IMG/VR virus record: IMGVR_UViG_3300035070_003083
Location: 1-22,743 of that record
Origin: a virus
Length of the DNA stretch: 22,743 nucleotides
Reading direction: 5' to 3' (one strand)
The position numbers and the translations under genes are program-made. A model generated the notes under the pieces. The model was not told the origin of the DNA and searched no databases. It was given only the letters and a program-made list of their open reading frames with translations. Of the stretch, positions 13,593 to 20,660 are shown in pieces (the first letter of the stretch is position 1; the number at the start of each line of letters is the position of its first letter).

Positions 13593-14114
13593 GTTGTTGT
13601 TTCTTTTGTTGTTCGTTTTCTATGCTCCACTTCATAAGTAGTGAGCTTATGAACCATTCAGGTTGTTCCATATATTGTGTATATGTCCAACTCATCTTTT
13701 CACATACAACTGCAATTTTTATTTCTTCAGGGAGGTTAGACTTATCTCCATTTAATAGAACTTTGTAAGCGTACTCTAACTCGCCTTTTCTCCTAAAAAA
13801 TCAGTTGTATTTGTGATTTTATTTATCTCTGCTATTAGATAGTCATAATCTGTAGATATTAAATCTTCTACAGTTTTCAATATGTTCTCTGTGTTTCCGT
13901 TGATTGACTTAATTAGAAAACTTAAAGCTAAATCATTCACTTCTGACACAACAGACATAGGTATATCTCCTTTAATTGATGATGTAGATGTATCTATTGA
14001 ACTGTTGCTCAATAATTTCTCATTCATCTTTCTCTTTTCACCTCCTGTGATGTAGTCATACACGACCACTTCTGTATTTGTTTTTGGTAATGTAATTGTT
14101 TTTGTTGTTCGCAT
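13582..14114 (-). CDS. Tail assembly chaperone GT, -1 frameshift product, about 177 aa
   Basis: At T TTT TTA (13794-13800) a -1 slip takes the ribosome from the end of the G frame (107 residues) into a second open frame: RRKGELEYAYKV ... then a helical, tryptophan-containing tail (SWTYTQYMEQPEWF ... SIENEQQKK), ending at TAA 13582-13584. That frame has a stop (TGA) just upstream of the slip and no good start, so frameshifting is the simplest explanation. Tail chaperones of phage lambda (G/GT) and many siphoviruses use the same trick. The T part binds major tail protein on the tape measure. Confidence 0.8.
13776..14114 (-). CDS. Tail assembly chaperone G, 112 aa
   Basis: Lies in the expected slot between the major tail protein and tape measure. 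Short, helical, and acidic after residue 60, with a basic N-terminal strand (TKTITLPKTNTEVVVYDYITGG). Its own frame ends in TTDFLGEKAS at a TAG (13776-13778), shortly after the slippery site. A leaderless-type promoter (TGA-TACAAT, 14121-14129) ends 6 nt before its ATG. The G:GT ratio set by frameshifting normally controls tail assembly. Confidence 0.75.
   Translation of the reverse strand: MRTTKTITLPKTNTEVVVYDYITGGEKRKMNEKLLSNSSIDTSTSSIKGDIPMSVVSEVNDLALSFLIKSINGNTENILKTVEDLISTDYDYLIAEINKITNTTDFLGEKAS
13794..13800 (-). other. Programmed -1 frameshift slippery heptamer T TTT TTA
   Basis: In the G frame the codons are GAT TTT TTA, giving the canonical X XXY YYZ heptamer (here T TTT TTA), the same sequence as HIV-1's slippery site. 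A purine-rich AGGAGA follows directly downstream. I see no strong downstream hairpin within about 40 nt. Confidence 0.8.
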
Positions 14115-14120
14115 ACAATT

Positions 14121-14129
14121 ATTGTATCA
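14121..14129 (-). promoter_or_regulatory. Extended -10 promoter for the tail chaperone
   Basis: TGA-TACAAT on the minus strand (TACAAT at 14121-14126), 6 nt before ATG 14112-14114. One base off the TATAAT consensus. It would give G/GT an independent, leaderless message, apart from the major tail gene. Confidence 0.5.
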
Positions 14130-14131
14130 CA

Positions 14132-15115
14132 TTAGTAACTAACCACACTATTTACTAAAGCTACATCGATCATCTTACTATCTGATGTTGAATAATATCC
14201 CTCAAAGTTTACTGTTTGCATTGTTATATCGTCTTTAGAGATGTTTTTAGCAACCTCTTGGAACTTAACCTTTGCAAGTTTAATAGTAATACTTGGATTT
14301 GTAGATGTTCCTATTGTTCTATCTGTGTTAGTAAACTTTATTTGCATAGCTCGTGTAAGGTTTGCAAGCATGAAAGTATCAATAAACTCTCTATCTGTAT
14401 ATACAAGCTCCATAGAACCTGTAACTGCAAATTGTTTGTTTAGTCTATCTGTAGCACTTGTTGAACCAATGTTATCATCATCTTCTAGGTTTTTTGAAGT
14501 GTTAAGAGATACTTTTCGTACTGTGTAAGTTGTACCTGTATCTAGGTTAGAGTATGTATCTGCAATACGTACTACACCCTGCTGTGGTTTGAAATTATAT
14601 GGAGCTGTATATGCAACTGTGGTAGTTGTAGCTGTTGTTACGTTAGCAACGAAAGCCATACTATATGTTGGATATGCACCTACCTCAAAGTTCATTTCAA
14701 GACTGTCTACCATTGCAAGAGGAAACTGCTTTGATGAAGATCCTGATGCGTTAGGCTCTGATACATTGATAGTAAGTGATTGATGTTGAGCATTTTGTCC
14801 TACTGAAAATGTGTGTGTATATGCACTGTCTGTTGGACCAGTAGTTGCTACAGTTCCAAATGTTGCGTTCAACACAAGTCCAATACTAGAGTCATCTATA
14901 ACTCCGTCTATTGTACCCTCTGCAAACTTCTTTGTAACATCTGCATCTATCATATTTTCAATAACACCATATGTATTATCGTATTTTACTTGATTTATTT
15001 TTTCGTCAATACTGATATCTGTAGTAGTAAGCCAATACGATGTAGCTTTTGGTGTACCTCGTGTTGTTTCTTTACCTATACCAACATTGAACAATCTTCC
15101 TATAAACTTTGTCAT
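14132..15115 (-). CDS. Major tail (tube) protein, 327 aa
   Basis: Forms the tail tube rings. It starts MTKFIGRLFNVGIGKETTRG and continues beta-rich, with Thr/Ser-heavy segments (SVGQNAQHQSLTINVSEPN, VEMNFEVG-like text), and no membrane helix; this pattern and the position before G/GT and the tape measure fit the phage tail-tube superfamily. At 327 aa it is longer than typical 200-250 aa tubes, so an extra domain is likely (residues about 180-330 may be an outward-facing addition). ATG follows the stop of 15117-15266 by 1 nt. Confidence 0.75.
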   Translation of the reverse strand: MTKFIGRLFNVGIGKETTRGTPKATSYWLTTTDISIDEKINQVKYDNTYGVIENMIDADVTKKFAEGTIDGVIDDSSIGLVLNATFGTVATTGPTDSAYTHTFSVGQNAQHQSLTINVSEPNASGSSSKQFPLAMVDSLEMNFEVGAYPTYSMAFVANVTTATTTTVAYTAPYNFKPQQGVVRIADTYSNLDTGTTYTVRKVSLNTSKNLEDDDNIGSTSATDRLNKQFAVTGSMELVYTDREFIDTFMLANLTRAMQIKFTNTDRTIGTSTNPSITIKLAKVKFQEVAKNISKDDITMQTVNFEGYYSTSDSKMIDVALVNSVVSY

Positions 15116-15116
15116 G

Positions 15117-15266
15117 TTATTTTGTTTTTACAATTATTGATAATTTTTGTTCTGCTTCTTCTATTGAAGTTGCCAAGATAACAATCCCATAAGCAGGGAA
15201 GTTGAAAGGTATCAAGACTTCTTCTATAGTTTCTACAGGCTTTGTGTTTTCTAATTTTGTCGCCAT
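15117..15266 (-). CDS. Small protein before the tail tube gene, 49 aa
   Basis: ATG 15264-15266 to TAA 15117-15119. Sequence begins MATKLENTKPVETIEEVLIP and ends in a helix (EEAEQKLSIIVKTK). The TATAAT of its promoter ends 6 nt before the ATG, and its stop is 1 nt from the major tail protein's ATG. Unrecognised; could be a small tail-completion or regulatory peptide coupled to tube translation. Confidence 0.6.
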   Translation of the reverse strand: MATKLENTKPVETIEEVLIPFNFPAYGIVILATSIEEAEQKLSIIVKTK

Positions 15267-15272
15267 GAAAAT

Positions 15273-15281
15273 ATTATACCA
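15273..15281 (-). promoter_or_regulatory. Extended -10 promoter before 15117-15266 and the major tail gene
   Basis: TGG-TATAAT on the minus strand (TATAAT at 15273-15278), 6 nt before ATG 15264-15266. This consensus extended -10 would boost the tail-tube message inside the head-tail operon. It lies in the short gap after the stop of 15285-15719. Confidence 0.7.
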
Positions 15282-15284
15282 CGC

Positions 15285-15719
15285 TTAATTTACAAACCCT
15301 GTAGCATTTACTGTTATATCTAACTGCTGTGAGTATACTTGTCCGTTAGGTGTTTCTATTTCACCTCTTGCACCTACCGCAGGTGTAACCCAATCTGCAT
15401 ATCCACCTAGAGTTAGGTTAGATTCCTTTCGTAGTTCTGTGATAAGAGTATCTGTTACATTATCAAGTGTGTCTTTTACTGTTTCAATGGTCCGACCCTC
15501 TATAGCAACAATTACATACGCTGTAAATACAATCTTGATAATATTTTCCTTGTTAGTAAAGAAAGCATCTGTATTGCTTGTGATATCAAATACAACTGCT
15601 GGATATGATGTTACGTTAGGCTCGTAGTAGTCATATACAACTGCAATAGTTGTTGATGTTACAAGGTTACTAATAACTGATTTCAGATTTGTACGTAGTG
15701 TTCCAATATTTAATGACAT
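15285..15719 (-). CDS. Tail terminator/minor tail protein, 144 aa
   Basis: Occupies the slot between the gp10-like protein and the tail tube, where tail-terminator (lambda gpU-like) genes lie. Text such as YDYYEPNVTSYPAVVFDI (about residues 29-46) and FTAYVIVAIEG, followed by a helix, fits this fold (an alpha-beta sandwich). It caps the tail tube and binds the head. Starts 4 nt after the stop of 15724-16182. Family assignment from position and motif style. Confidence 0.65.
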   Translation of the reverse strand: MSLNIGTLRTNLKSVISNLVTSTTIAVVYDYYEPNVTSYPAVVFDITSNTDAFFTNKENIIKIVFTAYVIVAIEGRTIETVKDTLDNVTDTLITELRKESNLTLGGYADWVTPAVGARGEIETPNGQVYSQQLDITVNATGFVN

Positions 15720-15723
15720 ATGT

Positions 15724-16182
15724 TTAGATTTCTTTAATTATATTTTCTAATGCTTCTCCGAATAGTCTATCAACTGTATTTCGTTGACTATCAATACTAT
15801 TCTTGAAAAATGGGTTAGCCTTAGTACCTTTCTTAGATATTGACTTAGCTACTGCATAAGGATTTAAACCACGTCTAGAAGCCCAAATAGATAGGTTAGA
15901 GCCTGATACGTAGTGAGGTTTAGTACCAAACTCTACTGATGTGCCATATGAAAAGTTTTTTTCTTTTGCTCCTGATGATAATGATCCCTCAAATCTTTTC
16001 ATGTTTACTTTCCAGTTATTACGCAAGTTTCCTGATGTACCAAATGGAGCGTTCTTTGTAGCTTCTCTTTGTATTCTCAATAGTGAATCTCTAATAGCCT
16101 TATTAACATGCTTTTCACTAATAGCAGGATATTTATCTACAGTATTTATGAGTTCTGAAAGACCATTGATAGTGATTTCCAT
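15724..16182 (-). CDS. HK97 gp10-like head-tail/tail-completion protein, 152 aa
   Basis: Contains the HK97-gp10 hallmark: a helical start (SELINTVDKYPAISEKHVNKAI), then RIQREATKNAPFGTSGNLRNN (the conserved ..A...P..TG.LR..) near residues 32-55, and VEFGTKPHYV (about 86-95). Length typical. One base after head closure gene 16184-16489 and 4 nt before the terminator gene. Confidence 0.8.
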   Translation of the reverse strand: MEITINGLSELINTVDKYPAISEKHVNKAIRDSLLRIQREATKNAPFGTSGNLRNNWKVNMKRFEGSLSSGAKEKNFSYGTSVEFGTKPHYVSGSNLSIWASRRGLNPYAVAKSISKKGTKANPFFKNSIDSQRNTVDRLFGEALENIIKEI

Positions 16183-16183
16183 A

Positions 16184-16489
16184 TTATTGAGGTTTTACTA
16201 TTAAAGCTCGTTTATAATCCAATAAATTGCCATGTTCAAAACTAGCAACTCCTTTTACTGTATACTCAATAGTATCTATTACTAGCTTGTCATTTTCCTT
16301 TACATCTACTCCAACCTCAAATATAGCGTTATAGCCAATACCAAACTGAAACCCATTGTTTGAGCTTTCAGTTTCTGATAATGGCTTTAAATAACAGTTA
16401 TCCGTTGATAATGTAGTTAGACTTGAAATGTTCCCTACATACACCTGACGTTTTATTGTTACTGACTTTTGCGATGTAAAGAAGTTCAT
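16184..16489 (-). CDS. Head closure/stopper protein, 101 aa
   Basis: Seals the head and joins the connector to the tail. SVTIKRQVYVGN, then YLKPLSE near residue 35 and KENDKLVIDTIEYTVKGVASF (about 63-83) match the small beta-barrel head-closure proteins (SPP1 gp16-like family). Follows the connector gene by 2 nt. Length typical. Confidence 0.7.
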   Translation of the reverse strand: MNFFTSQKSVTIKRQVYVGNISSLTTLSTDNCYLKPLSETESSNNGFQFGIGYNAIFEVGVDVKENDKLVIDTIEYTVKGVASFEHGNLLDYKRALIVKPQ

Positions 16490-16491
16490 GG

Positions 16492-17076
16492 CTATTTATA
16501 ATTTATATATCTTGCAAGTCTGTTTTGATAATCTTTTGTGATACTTTGTGTTGAAAATGTGATTGATTGTCCCTCTGTACTCATTGTATTGATACCTCCT
16601 GATGACCTTGTGTTGTATGTAGATGCAATAAGCTCGTTTACTATCTGTGTTAAGTCATAGGGAAGTGTGTGTGTAGCTGTACCCTCATTATCAAAGTCTA
16701 TAAGATACCCTCCAACATATACTATCTGTAGATATTTAGTGATTTTTGGCAATGTTCCTGCAAATGATAGTCTTCCTTGATCACCTGTTAGTAGATATCC
16801 TGATGCTGGGTATGTTGTCCAAGTTATGTTATCCCATGTACCTGTTTGATACTTAACTGATGTTAGTGATGATACAGGGTAGTTAGGTAGAAAGATTTTA
16901 GTTTCTCCGTCTGTATCGTAATACTCTGTATGTGTAGCACTACCAAACTCACGACCACAAAAAGATTCAATACCAGCTGATACAGCTGTTATGAGGCTAG
17001 ATAATAGGGTATCTTGTGTAGATCCTGATATTCCTAGATATGTCTTTACTTTTGTGAGAGTAGTTAAGTCTGCCAT
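16492..17076 (-). CDS. Head-tail connector (gp6/gp15-like), 194 aa
   Basis: ADLTTLTKVKTYLGISGSTQD, then LLSSLITAVSAGIESFCGREF (residues 24-44) is the helical entry of the gp6-like head-tail connector, which forms a ring under the portal. A beta-rich insert (about 45-130) and a C-terminal helix (IVNELIASTYN) follow. Its ATG shares a base with the previous stop (TAATG), giving coupling. No portal gene is nearby, so its usual neighbour is elsewhere. Confidence 0.75.
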   Translation of the reverse strand: MADLTTLTKVKTYLGISGSTQDTLLSSLITAVSAGIESFCGREFGSATHTEYYDTDGETKIFLPNYPVSSLTSVKYQTGTWDNITWTTYPASGYLLTGDQGRLSFAGTLPKITKYLQIVYVGGYLIDFDNEGTATHTLPYDLTQIVNELIASTYNTRSSGGINTMSTEGQSITFSTQSITKDYQNRLARYINYK

Positions 17077-17279
17077 TATTTTGTCTTCTTTGTTTTAACT
17101 GACACTTTAGTATCAGGGTTAGCTACTATCTTATTTTCAATAGTATCTGTAAATGTTTTTGGTTCTGCAATGTCTTCGAAGTCGTTTAAGTCTAGATGTG
17201 TTACCTCTTTATTAGAGTATACCTGACCTTTTACGTATTGTACTCCGTTACAGAATATGTTTGTTTTTGCTTTTTTCAT
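17076..17279 (-). CDS. Small hypothetical protein, 67 aa
   Basis: Lys/Thr-rich, beginning MKKAKTNIFCNGVQYVKGQVY and ending in a basic KVSVKTKKTK. The first half resembles small proteins that often precede connector genes in HK97-like head modules, but no function is known. It is preceded by two adjacent hairpins (17291-17305 and 17308-17329). Confidence 0.6.
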   Translation of the reverse strand: MKKAKTNIFCNGVQYVKGQVYSNKEVTHLDLNDFEDIAEPKTFTDTIENKIVANPDTKVSVKTKKTK

Positions 17280-17290
17280 AATTTTATTCG

Positions 17291-17329
17291 AGGATTTCCT
17301 CCTCTATAAGACACCCCGAAAGGTGTCCT
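17291..17329 (-). other. Two hairpins between decoration and connector genes
   Basis: Stem 17308-17315/17322-17329 has 8 bp (loop CCGAAA on the plus strand, one G-U on the minus strand). Stem GAGGA/TCCTC (17291-17295/17301-17305) follows. No U tract, so not a normal intrinsic terminator. Positioned after the highly expressed capsid genes, it might protect the capsid mRNA 3' end or reduce read-through into the connector genes. Confidence 0.45.
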
Positions 17330-17333
17330 AAGA

Positions 17334-17750
17334 TTAGGCAATAGTTGCTGAGTTTATTCCATCTTCTGCTGTTGTTGGTTTAACCAATAGGTTAACTCCG
17401 ATAACTGCTGATGTAGTATCTCCTGCTGTAACATCAACTTGCGCTCTAACGTATTTGTAGGCTGACCCCTCAATAGAAACTGGAATTGCTCCAACTTTGT
17501 ATGAGAAAGCTGTACCATTGAATACGTTGAAAGAAGCTAGAGTTGTATATGTACCTGATACTGCTGTTGATCCTTGTATGTTTACAACGAATGTAGCTGT
17601 TGTTGAAGTGATAACACCTGTATTAAGTATAGCTAGTGCATCATTTTCATATAACTCAAGATCAACACCTGTACCATTCAAATCTGCTGTAACTGTTGTA
17701 GAACCGATAAGGTTTATTACCTTATATTCTTGTGATAGTTTGAATGACAT
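17334..17750 (-). CDS. Head decoration-like protein, 138 aa
   Basis: Follows the major capsid gene, where decoration or stabilising proteins usually sit. Beta-strand-rich with alternating V/T/G (for example STTVTADLNGTGVDLELY, VNIQGSTAVSGTYTT), no cysteine, and a terminal ATIA. It could equally be an unusual head fibre. Starts 26 nt after the capsid gene stop. Function inferred from position and composition. Confidence 0.55.
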   Translation of the reverse strand: MSFKLSQEYKVINLIGSTTVTADLNGTGVDLELYENDALAILNTGVITSTTATFVVNIQGSTAVSGTYTTLASFNVFNGTAFSYKVGAIPVSIEGSAYKYVRAQVDVTAGDTTSAVIGVNLLVKPTTAEDGINSATIA

Positions 17751-17776
17751 ATGTTTGTTTAATTAACTAATAATTT

Positions 17777-18928
17777 TTAACTTGCTGATGTTTTTAGACA
17801 TGCAAATGCTGTTGGAAGTCCAACTGCTAGTGCATGACGAGCAATAACTCTAACACCTGACATGTTTTGATCAATTAGGTTTATTGAACCAACTGTACCA
17901 CTGTTGAATGTATCAACTGCTAGCTCTTGACGTACTCCGTAGAATACATGTTTCAAGTTACCGAAGATAACGAACTTTGTAGATACCGCTGTTGAAGTAG
18001 GCATTTTATCTGAAAGATAAACTGGATAACCCCATAGGAAACCTGCTGTTGCTGATGGAAATCCTTGTGTAGCTCCAACGATAACAGGGTTTGTAGATGC
18101 TCCGAAGAAATCTCCTGAGTTTGTACCACCTGTTCTTAGTTTCTGAATAATTGACCATACACTTCTGTGCATAATATAACCTGCTCCTTGTAACGCCCAA
18201 GGTTTGATTTGTGCAATCAAATCTCTAAGGTCTGCTAGTGTAACTGATGAGAAAGTAGATTGACCACTTGCCATAGTTACAATGTTTACAGATGCGTTAC
18301 CTAGAACACCTGTGAAAGGTGAACCTGTACCAACTAGAGCTTGTGAATCAACTTCACCTGCAATAGCTTCTGCAAATAGGTTAGCCAATAGATCAACTAC
18401 AGATACGTTAGCATCTGCAAGTAGCTCATTTGACATAGCTGTAAGTCCAATACATGTTTTAGCAAGTAGTTGTACTTGTGCTAGAACTGGTTGTGATTCT
18501 GTACCTGCTGAAGCTTCACCAGGATAACTGATAGAAACTGATGAAGATACTGTAGGTATGTTCATAGTATCAGAACCCATAGTGATACGAGTTGCCATTT
18601 TAGCAACTAGACCAAAGTCCTCAACGATTCGATATACTTCTGCTGTAAACTCCTCAGGAACAACGAAACCTCCTGCTGATCCAGTTCCCTCTGTCATAGA
18701 CTTTCGGAATGTAGATAGAACTTGATTATCTTTGTTGTAAAGAGCTTTGATAAATGTTGCCATTTTCTCCTTTCCTGATTGTTTATCAAGGTCTGTACTT
18801 GTAAACTTAGGAGCGAAGTTAGCAAACTTAGTTTCAACTGCTGTTGAAAGTTCAGTTTTTGTGAGAGCTGTTTCAGCTTTAACTGCATCTGCAATTAAAC
18901 CTTTCAACTCTTCTGCTGTAATATTCAT
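17777..18928 (-). CDS. HK97-fold major capsid protein, 383 aa
   Basis: Forms the head shell. Residues 1-85 are charged and helical (KGLIADAVKAETALTKTEL), the cleavable delta domain that replaces a scaffold in HK97-type phages. The mature fold begins near GSAGGFVVPEEFTAEVYRIV (residues 84-103), with the N-arm and E-loop text around YPGEASAGTESQPVLAQVQL (134-153) and the P-domain/A-domain behind (WSIIQKLRTGG, WGYPVYLSDKMP). Length typical. Prohead protease immediately upstream (40 nt gap), which makes the identification secure. Confidence 0.9.
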   Translation of the reverse strand: MNITAEELKGLIADAVKAETALTKTELSTAVETKFANFAPKFTSTDLDKQSGKEKMATFIKALYNKDNQVLSTFRKSMTEGTGSAGGFVVPEEFTAEVYRIVEDFGLVAKMATRITMGSDTMNIPTVSSSVSISYPGEASAGTESQPVLAQVQLLAKTCIGLTAMSNELLADANVSVVDLLANLFAEAIAGEVDSQALVGTGSPFTGVLGNASVNIVTMASGQSTFSSVTLADLRDLIAQIKPWALQGAGYIMHRSVWSIIQKLRTGGTNSGDFFGASTNPVIVGATQGFPSATAGFLWGYPVYLSDKMPTSTAVSTKFVIFGNLKHVFYGVRQELAVDTFNSGTVGSINLIDQNMSGVRVIARHALAVGLPTAFACLKTSAS

Positions 18929-18968
18929 AATGTGTGTAATGTTTAGTTACTAATAATACAAATACTTT

Positions 18969-19733
18969 TTATAGTATCTGTTTTAAAGTAGACAATACAT
19001 TTTCAGAACGCTTAACATCACCTCGTAATTCAAATTGAAGTTTTTCAATTTCACTTCTTGAGATAACAACGTACTTACTCTTAGTATCATCTGCTTCATC
19101 ATCAGGCGTAGCCACTTCCATCGCTAGAAGTTTCTCTATTTCTGATACAGATGTTTTGAAAGAGTTAAGTGCTGTTTCAAGTATCTTACGTGTTTTGTTA
19201 CTAATAACACGACCTGCTTTCTCTTCTGTTTCAATAACAGGAGTTTCTATAACAGGCGCATTATCAGTTGCAAGCACAGTTTCAACATCTTTTTTAATTA
19301 AATCACTAATCTCTTTCGAAAGGAGAATAGCATCTTGATTTGCTGGAACTGGCACGATTGATATTTCAAGTAGCTCTGCACGTGTAATTACATTACCATT
19401 ACGTTCTTTTGGAATAAATCCAACAGATACTGCATTTAGATTTCCGTCATCAACTAACTTCTGCACATCTTGTGCTTTTTGGTGGTCTGCGAATACAAAG
19501 TCTGCTTCTAGTCCATTCTTAGTTACCTCTGTATTTACTGATCTTCCTACTGGTAATTCGTCATATCTATGCGCCCATAGTACAACTGGATTATTTTTAT
19601 AGTTTTCTAATTCCCAACCTGACTGGTCTATACTATCACCTTGTCTATCCACTGAAGATGTAGAAGCTAAAAACTTATAAGTTTTTTCACCTGCCTTTTT
19701 GATTTGACCTTGTATGAAGATTTTGTTTGACAT
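18969..19733 (-). CDS. Prohead protease (HK97 type) with C-terminal extension, 254 aa; start corrected
   Basis: Serine protease of the herpesvirus-assemblin fold that cleaves the capsid delta domain. Catalytic-type residues: H55 in VVLWAHRYDELPVGR, S103 in NAVSVGFIPKE and acidic E123 in ELLEISIVPVPANQDA. The last about 100 residues (from VETVLATDN) are a charged Lys/Glu/Asp-rich helical tail ending KRSENVLSTLKQIL, possibly a built-in scaffold segment. The frame runs on to GTG 19751, but TATAAT (19740-19745) sits within that extension, so I start at ATG 19731-19733. Confidence 0.85.
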   Translation of the reverse strand: MSNKIFIQGQIKKAGEKTYKFLASTSSVDRQGDSIDQSGWELENYKNNPVVLWAHRYDELPVGRSVNTEVTKNGLEADFVFADHQKAQDVQKLVDDGNLNAVSVGFIPKERNGNVITRAELLEISIVPVPANQDAILLSKEISDLIKKDVETVLATDNAPVIETPVIETEEKAGRVISNKTRKILETALNSFKTSVSEIEKLLAMEVATPDDEADDTKSKYVVISRSEIEKLQFELRGDVKRSENVLSTLKQIL

Positions 19734-19739
19734 ACAAGT

Positions 19740-19745
19740 ATTATA
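19740..19745 (-). promoter_or_regulatory. -10 box for the prohead protease
   Basis: TATAAT on the minus strand, 6 nt before ATG 19731-19733, preceded by GTTG (TG is one base closer than in a standard extended -10). The spacing matches the other leaderless-type late promoters. No convincing -35. Confidence 0.5.
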
Positions 19746-19756
19746 CAACACTATTT

Positions 19757-20101
19757 TTACAATGAGGAAATAGCATCTTCAAGCGCAACAACGTATTTAG
19801 CTATAGTTGCATTAAACTTAGCTTTGTCATCTGAAAAACCATCTTTGATAAACTTAACTTCACTATCTTCAAGTTCTACTGAATATGTCTTATCTTCAAT
19901 AGCACTTTCAATTTTAGATTGAATAGTTGCATAGATTCTTCTAAATTGACTGCCTAGTCCATCTTTATATGATGCCGATATAGCATACTCAATATAATCT
20001 CTTGTAAGTTCTGCTTGTGCTAAAGATAATTTCTCAGGTGTTGGCTCTGATCCTACTGGGTATTTAAGTTTATAATCTATATTTAAATTAAATGTTTTCA
20101 T
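19757..20101 (-). CDS. Hypothetical protein before the prohead protease, 114 aa
   Basis: Unrecognised helical protein (EKLSLAQAELTRDYIEYAISA, then SDDKAKFNATIAKYVVALEDAI), acidic, no membrane helix. It occupies the slot where the portal protein usually lies in HK97-like modules but is far too small to be a portal. The helical nature would fit a head accessory or assembly factor. Promoter TGA-TATAAT (20131-20139) lies 29 nt upstream, with a leader ending AAACAAAAC before ATG. Ends just before the prohead protease promoter. Confidence 0.65.
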   Translation of the reverse strand: MKTFNLNIDYKLKYPVGSEPTPEKLSLAQAELTRDYIEYAISASYKDGLGSQFRRIYATIQSKIESAIEDKTYSVELEDSEVKFIKDGFSDDKAKFNATIAKYVVALEDAISSL

Positions 20102-20130
20102 GTTTTGTTTATTATTATTTATATGAAATT

Positions 20131-20139
20131 ATTATATCA
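20131..20139 (-). promoter_or_regulatory. Extended -10 promoter for 19757-20101
   Basis: TGA-TATAAT within TATGATATAAT (TATAAT at 20131-20136), starting 4 nt after the U run of the terminator at 20144-20176. Its consensus quality and position right behind a terminator suggest it is the main promoter of the head operon. Confidence 0.75.
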
Positions 20140-20143
20140 TAGT

Positions 20144-20176
20144 AAAAACCCACACACCATATTTCAGATGTGTGAG
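20144..20176 (-). terminator. Intrinsic terminator before the head operon
   Basis: Minus-strand stem CTCACACA/TGTGTGGG (8 bp with one G-U, 20169-20176 with 20149-20156), 12-nt loop, then U5 (20144-20148). It would stop transcription from 20210-20362 and the R3 RNA, followed immediately by the promoter at 20131-20139. Confidence 0.75.
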
Positions 20177-20209
20177 CATGTCCTAAGGAGCGAACTGTCG
20201 GACTTCCCA

Positions 20210-20362
20210 TTAGGGAGATTGTTTCCACCAAGCCTTGTCAGCTCTGAGCATGGTCTTGGGGATAGTAAATGTAGGAGTCGAAGAAAAGGTCGAAGAGGAG
20301 GAGTTGCATTTGAATGGTGGGTTAGGTTTCAATCGTGCAGTTCGTTTATATGTACGTTTCAT
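20210..20362 (-). CDS. Doubtful small ORF, 50 aa
   Basis: ATG 20360-20362 to TAA 20210-20212 gives a Lys/Arg- then Ser/Thr/Pro-rich protein with no recognisable domain. An extended -10 box (TGA-TATTAT, 20371-20379) is 8 nt upstream. Codons such as TCG, CCC and ACC are rarer in neighbouring genes, and the DNA is more GC-rich and folds (CCAAG/CTTGG around 20230-20265), so it may be a short RNA rather than a coding gene. Confidence 0.3.
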   Translation of the reverse strand: MKRTYKRTARLKPNPPFKCNSSSSTFSSTPTFTIPKTMLRADKAWWKQSP

Positions 20363-20370
20363 ACATTTTA

Positions 20371-20379
20371 ATAATATCA
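20371..20379 (-). promoter_or_regulatory. Extended -10 box before 20210-20362
   Basis: TGA-TATTAT on the minus strand (TATTAT at 20371-20376), 8 nt before ATG 20360-20362 and directly behind the terminator tail at 20379-20403. Same terminator-to-promoter layout as at 20844-20876. Confidence 0.5.
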
Positions 20380-20403
20380 AAACAAAAACACTATTGCTAG
20401 TGT
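20379..20403 (-). terminator. Intrinsic terminator, GCAA tetraloop, copy 1
   Basis: Minus-strand stem ACACTA/TAGTGT (6 bp) with a GCAA tetraloop, then UUUUUGUUUU. The same stem, loop and tail recur at 20852-20876. It ends the gene-free, foldable stretch R3. Confidence 0.75.
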
Positions 20404-20409
20404 CTTTGT

Positions 20410-20660
20410 GAAGTTAATTTAACCATACTTTAGAATACTCTATACATATCTAAAGCTTTCATCTAGTTCTCGGTTTTACAAAGGATTTACACCTTGTGTC
20501 GCTTATATATGCTCCTAGAATAACGCACATATGTAGCCTAGCCTTGTAACCTCCTGTATAGCAGGTGTTACGAGCAAGTTATAGGTATATAATATGTCAA
20601 ACCCCCTTCACTGTAAAGGGGGTCTGGCTATTTTATTTACCTATTTTGTAGGTAGTTATA
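20410..20660 (-). ncRNA. Candidate structured RNA R3
   Basis: Gene-free stretch after 20661-20837, ending at the terminator 20379-20403. Helices: 20638-20643/20649-20654 (6 bp); 20598-20608/20616-20626 (11 bp, including CCCCC/GGGGG, with one G-U on the minus strand that is a mismatch on the plus strand); 20546-20556/20562-20571 (GTAAC/GTTAC plus CCTG/CAGG); 20428-20433/20450-20455. The second could partly act as a terminator for 20661-20837, but its U tract is interrupted. The rest has no identifiable role and no recognised RNA family. Confidence 0.4.

Noticed and set aside
16650-16720. GTGTGTGT-like low-complexity runs in tail genes
   Set aside because: They lie in frame in Thr/His codons and need no separate explanation.
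20180-20260. tRNA-like CCACCA end at 20225-20234 on the plus strand
   Set aside because: No TTCRANY T-loop and no cloverleaf could be made; no tRNA found elsewhere in the window by eye.
20105-20371. 88-codon plus-strand ORF
   Set aside because: It runs antisense through a terminator and two promoters of the minus-strand operons.
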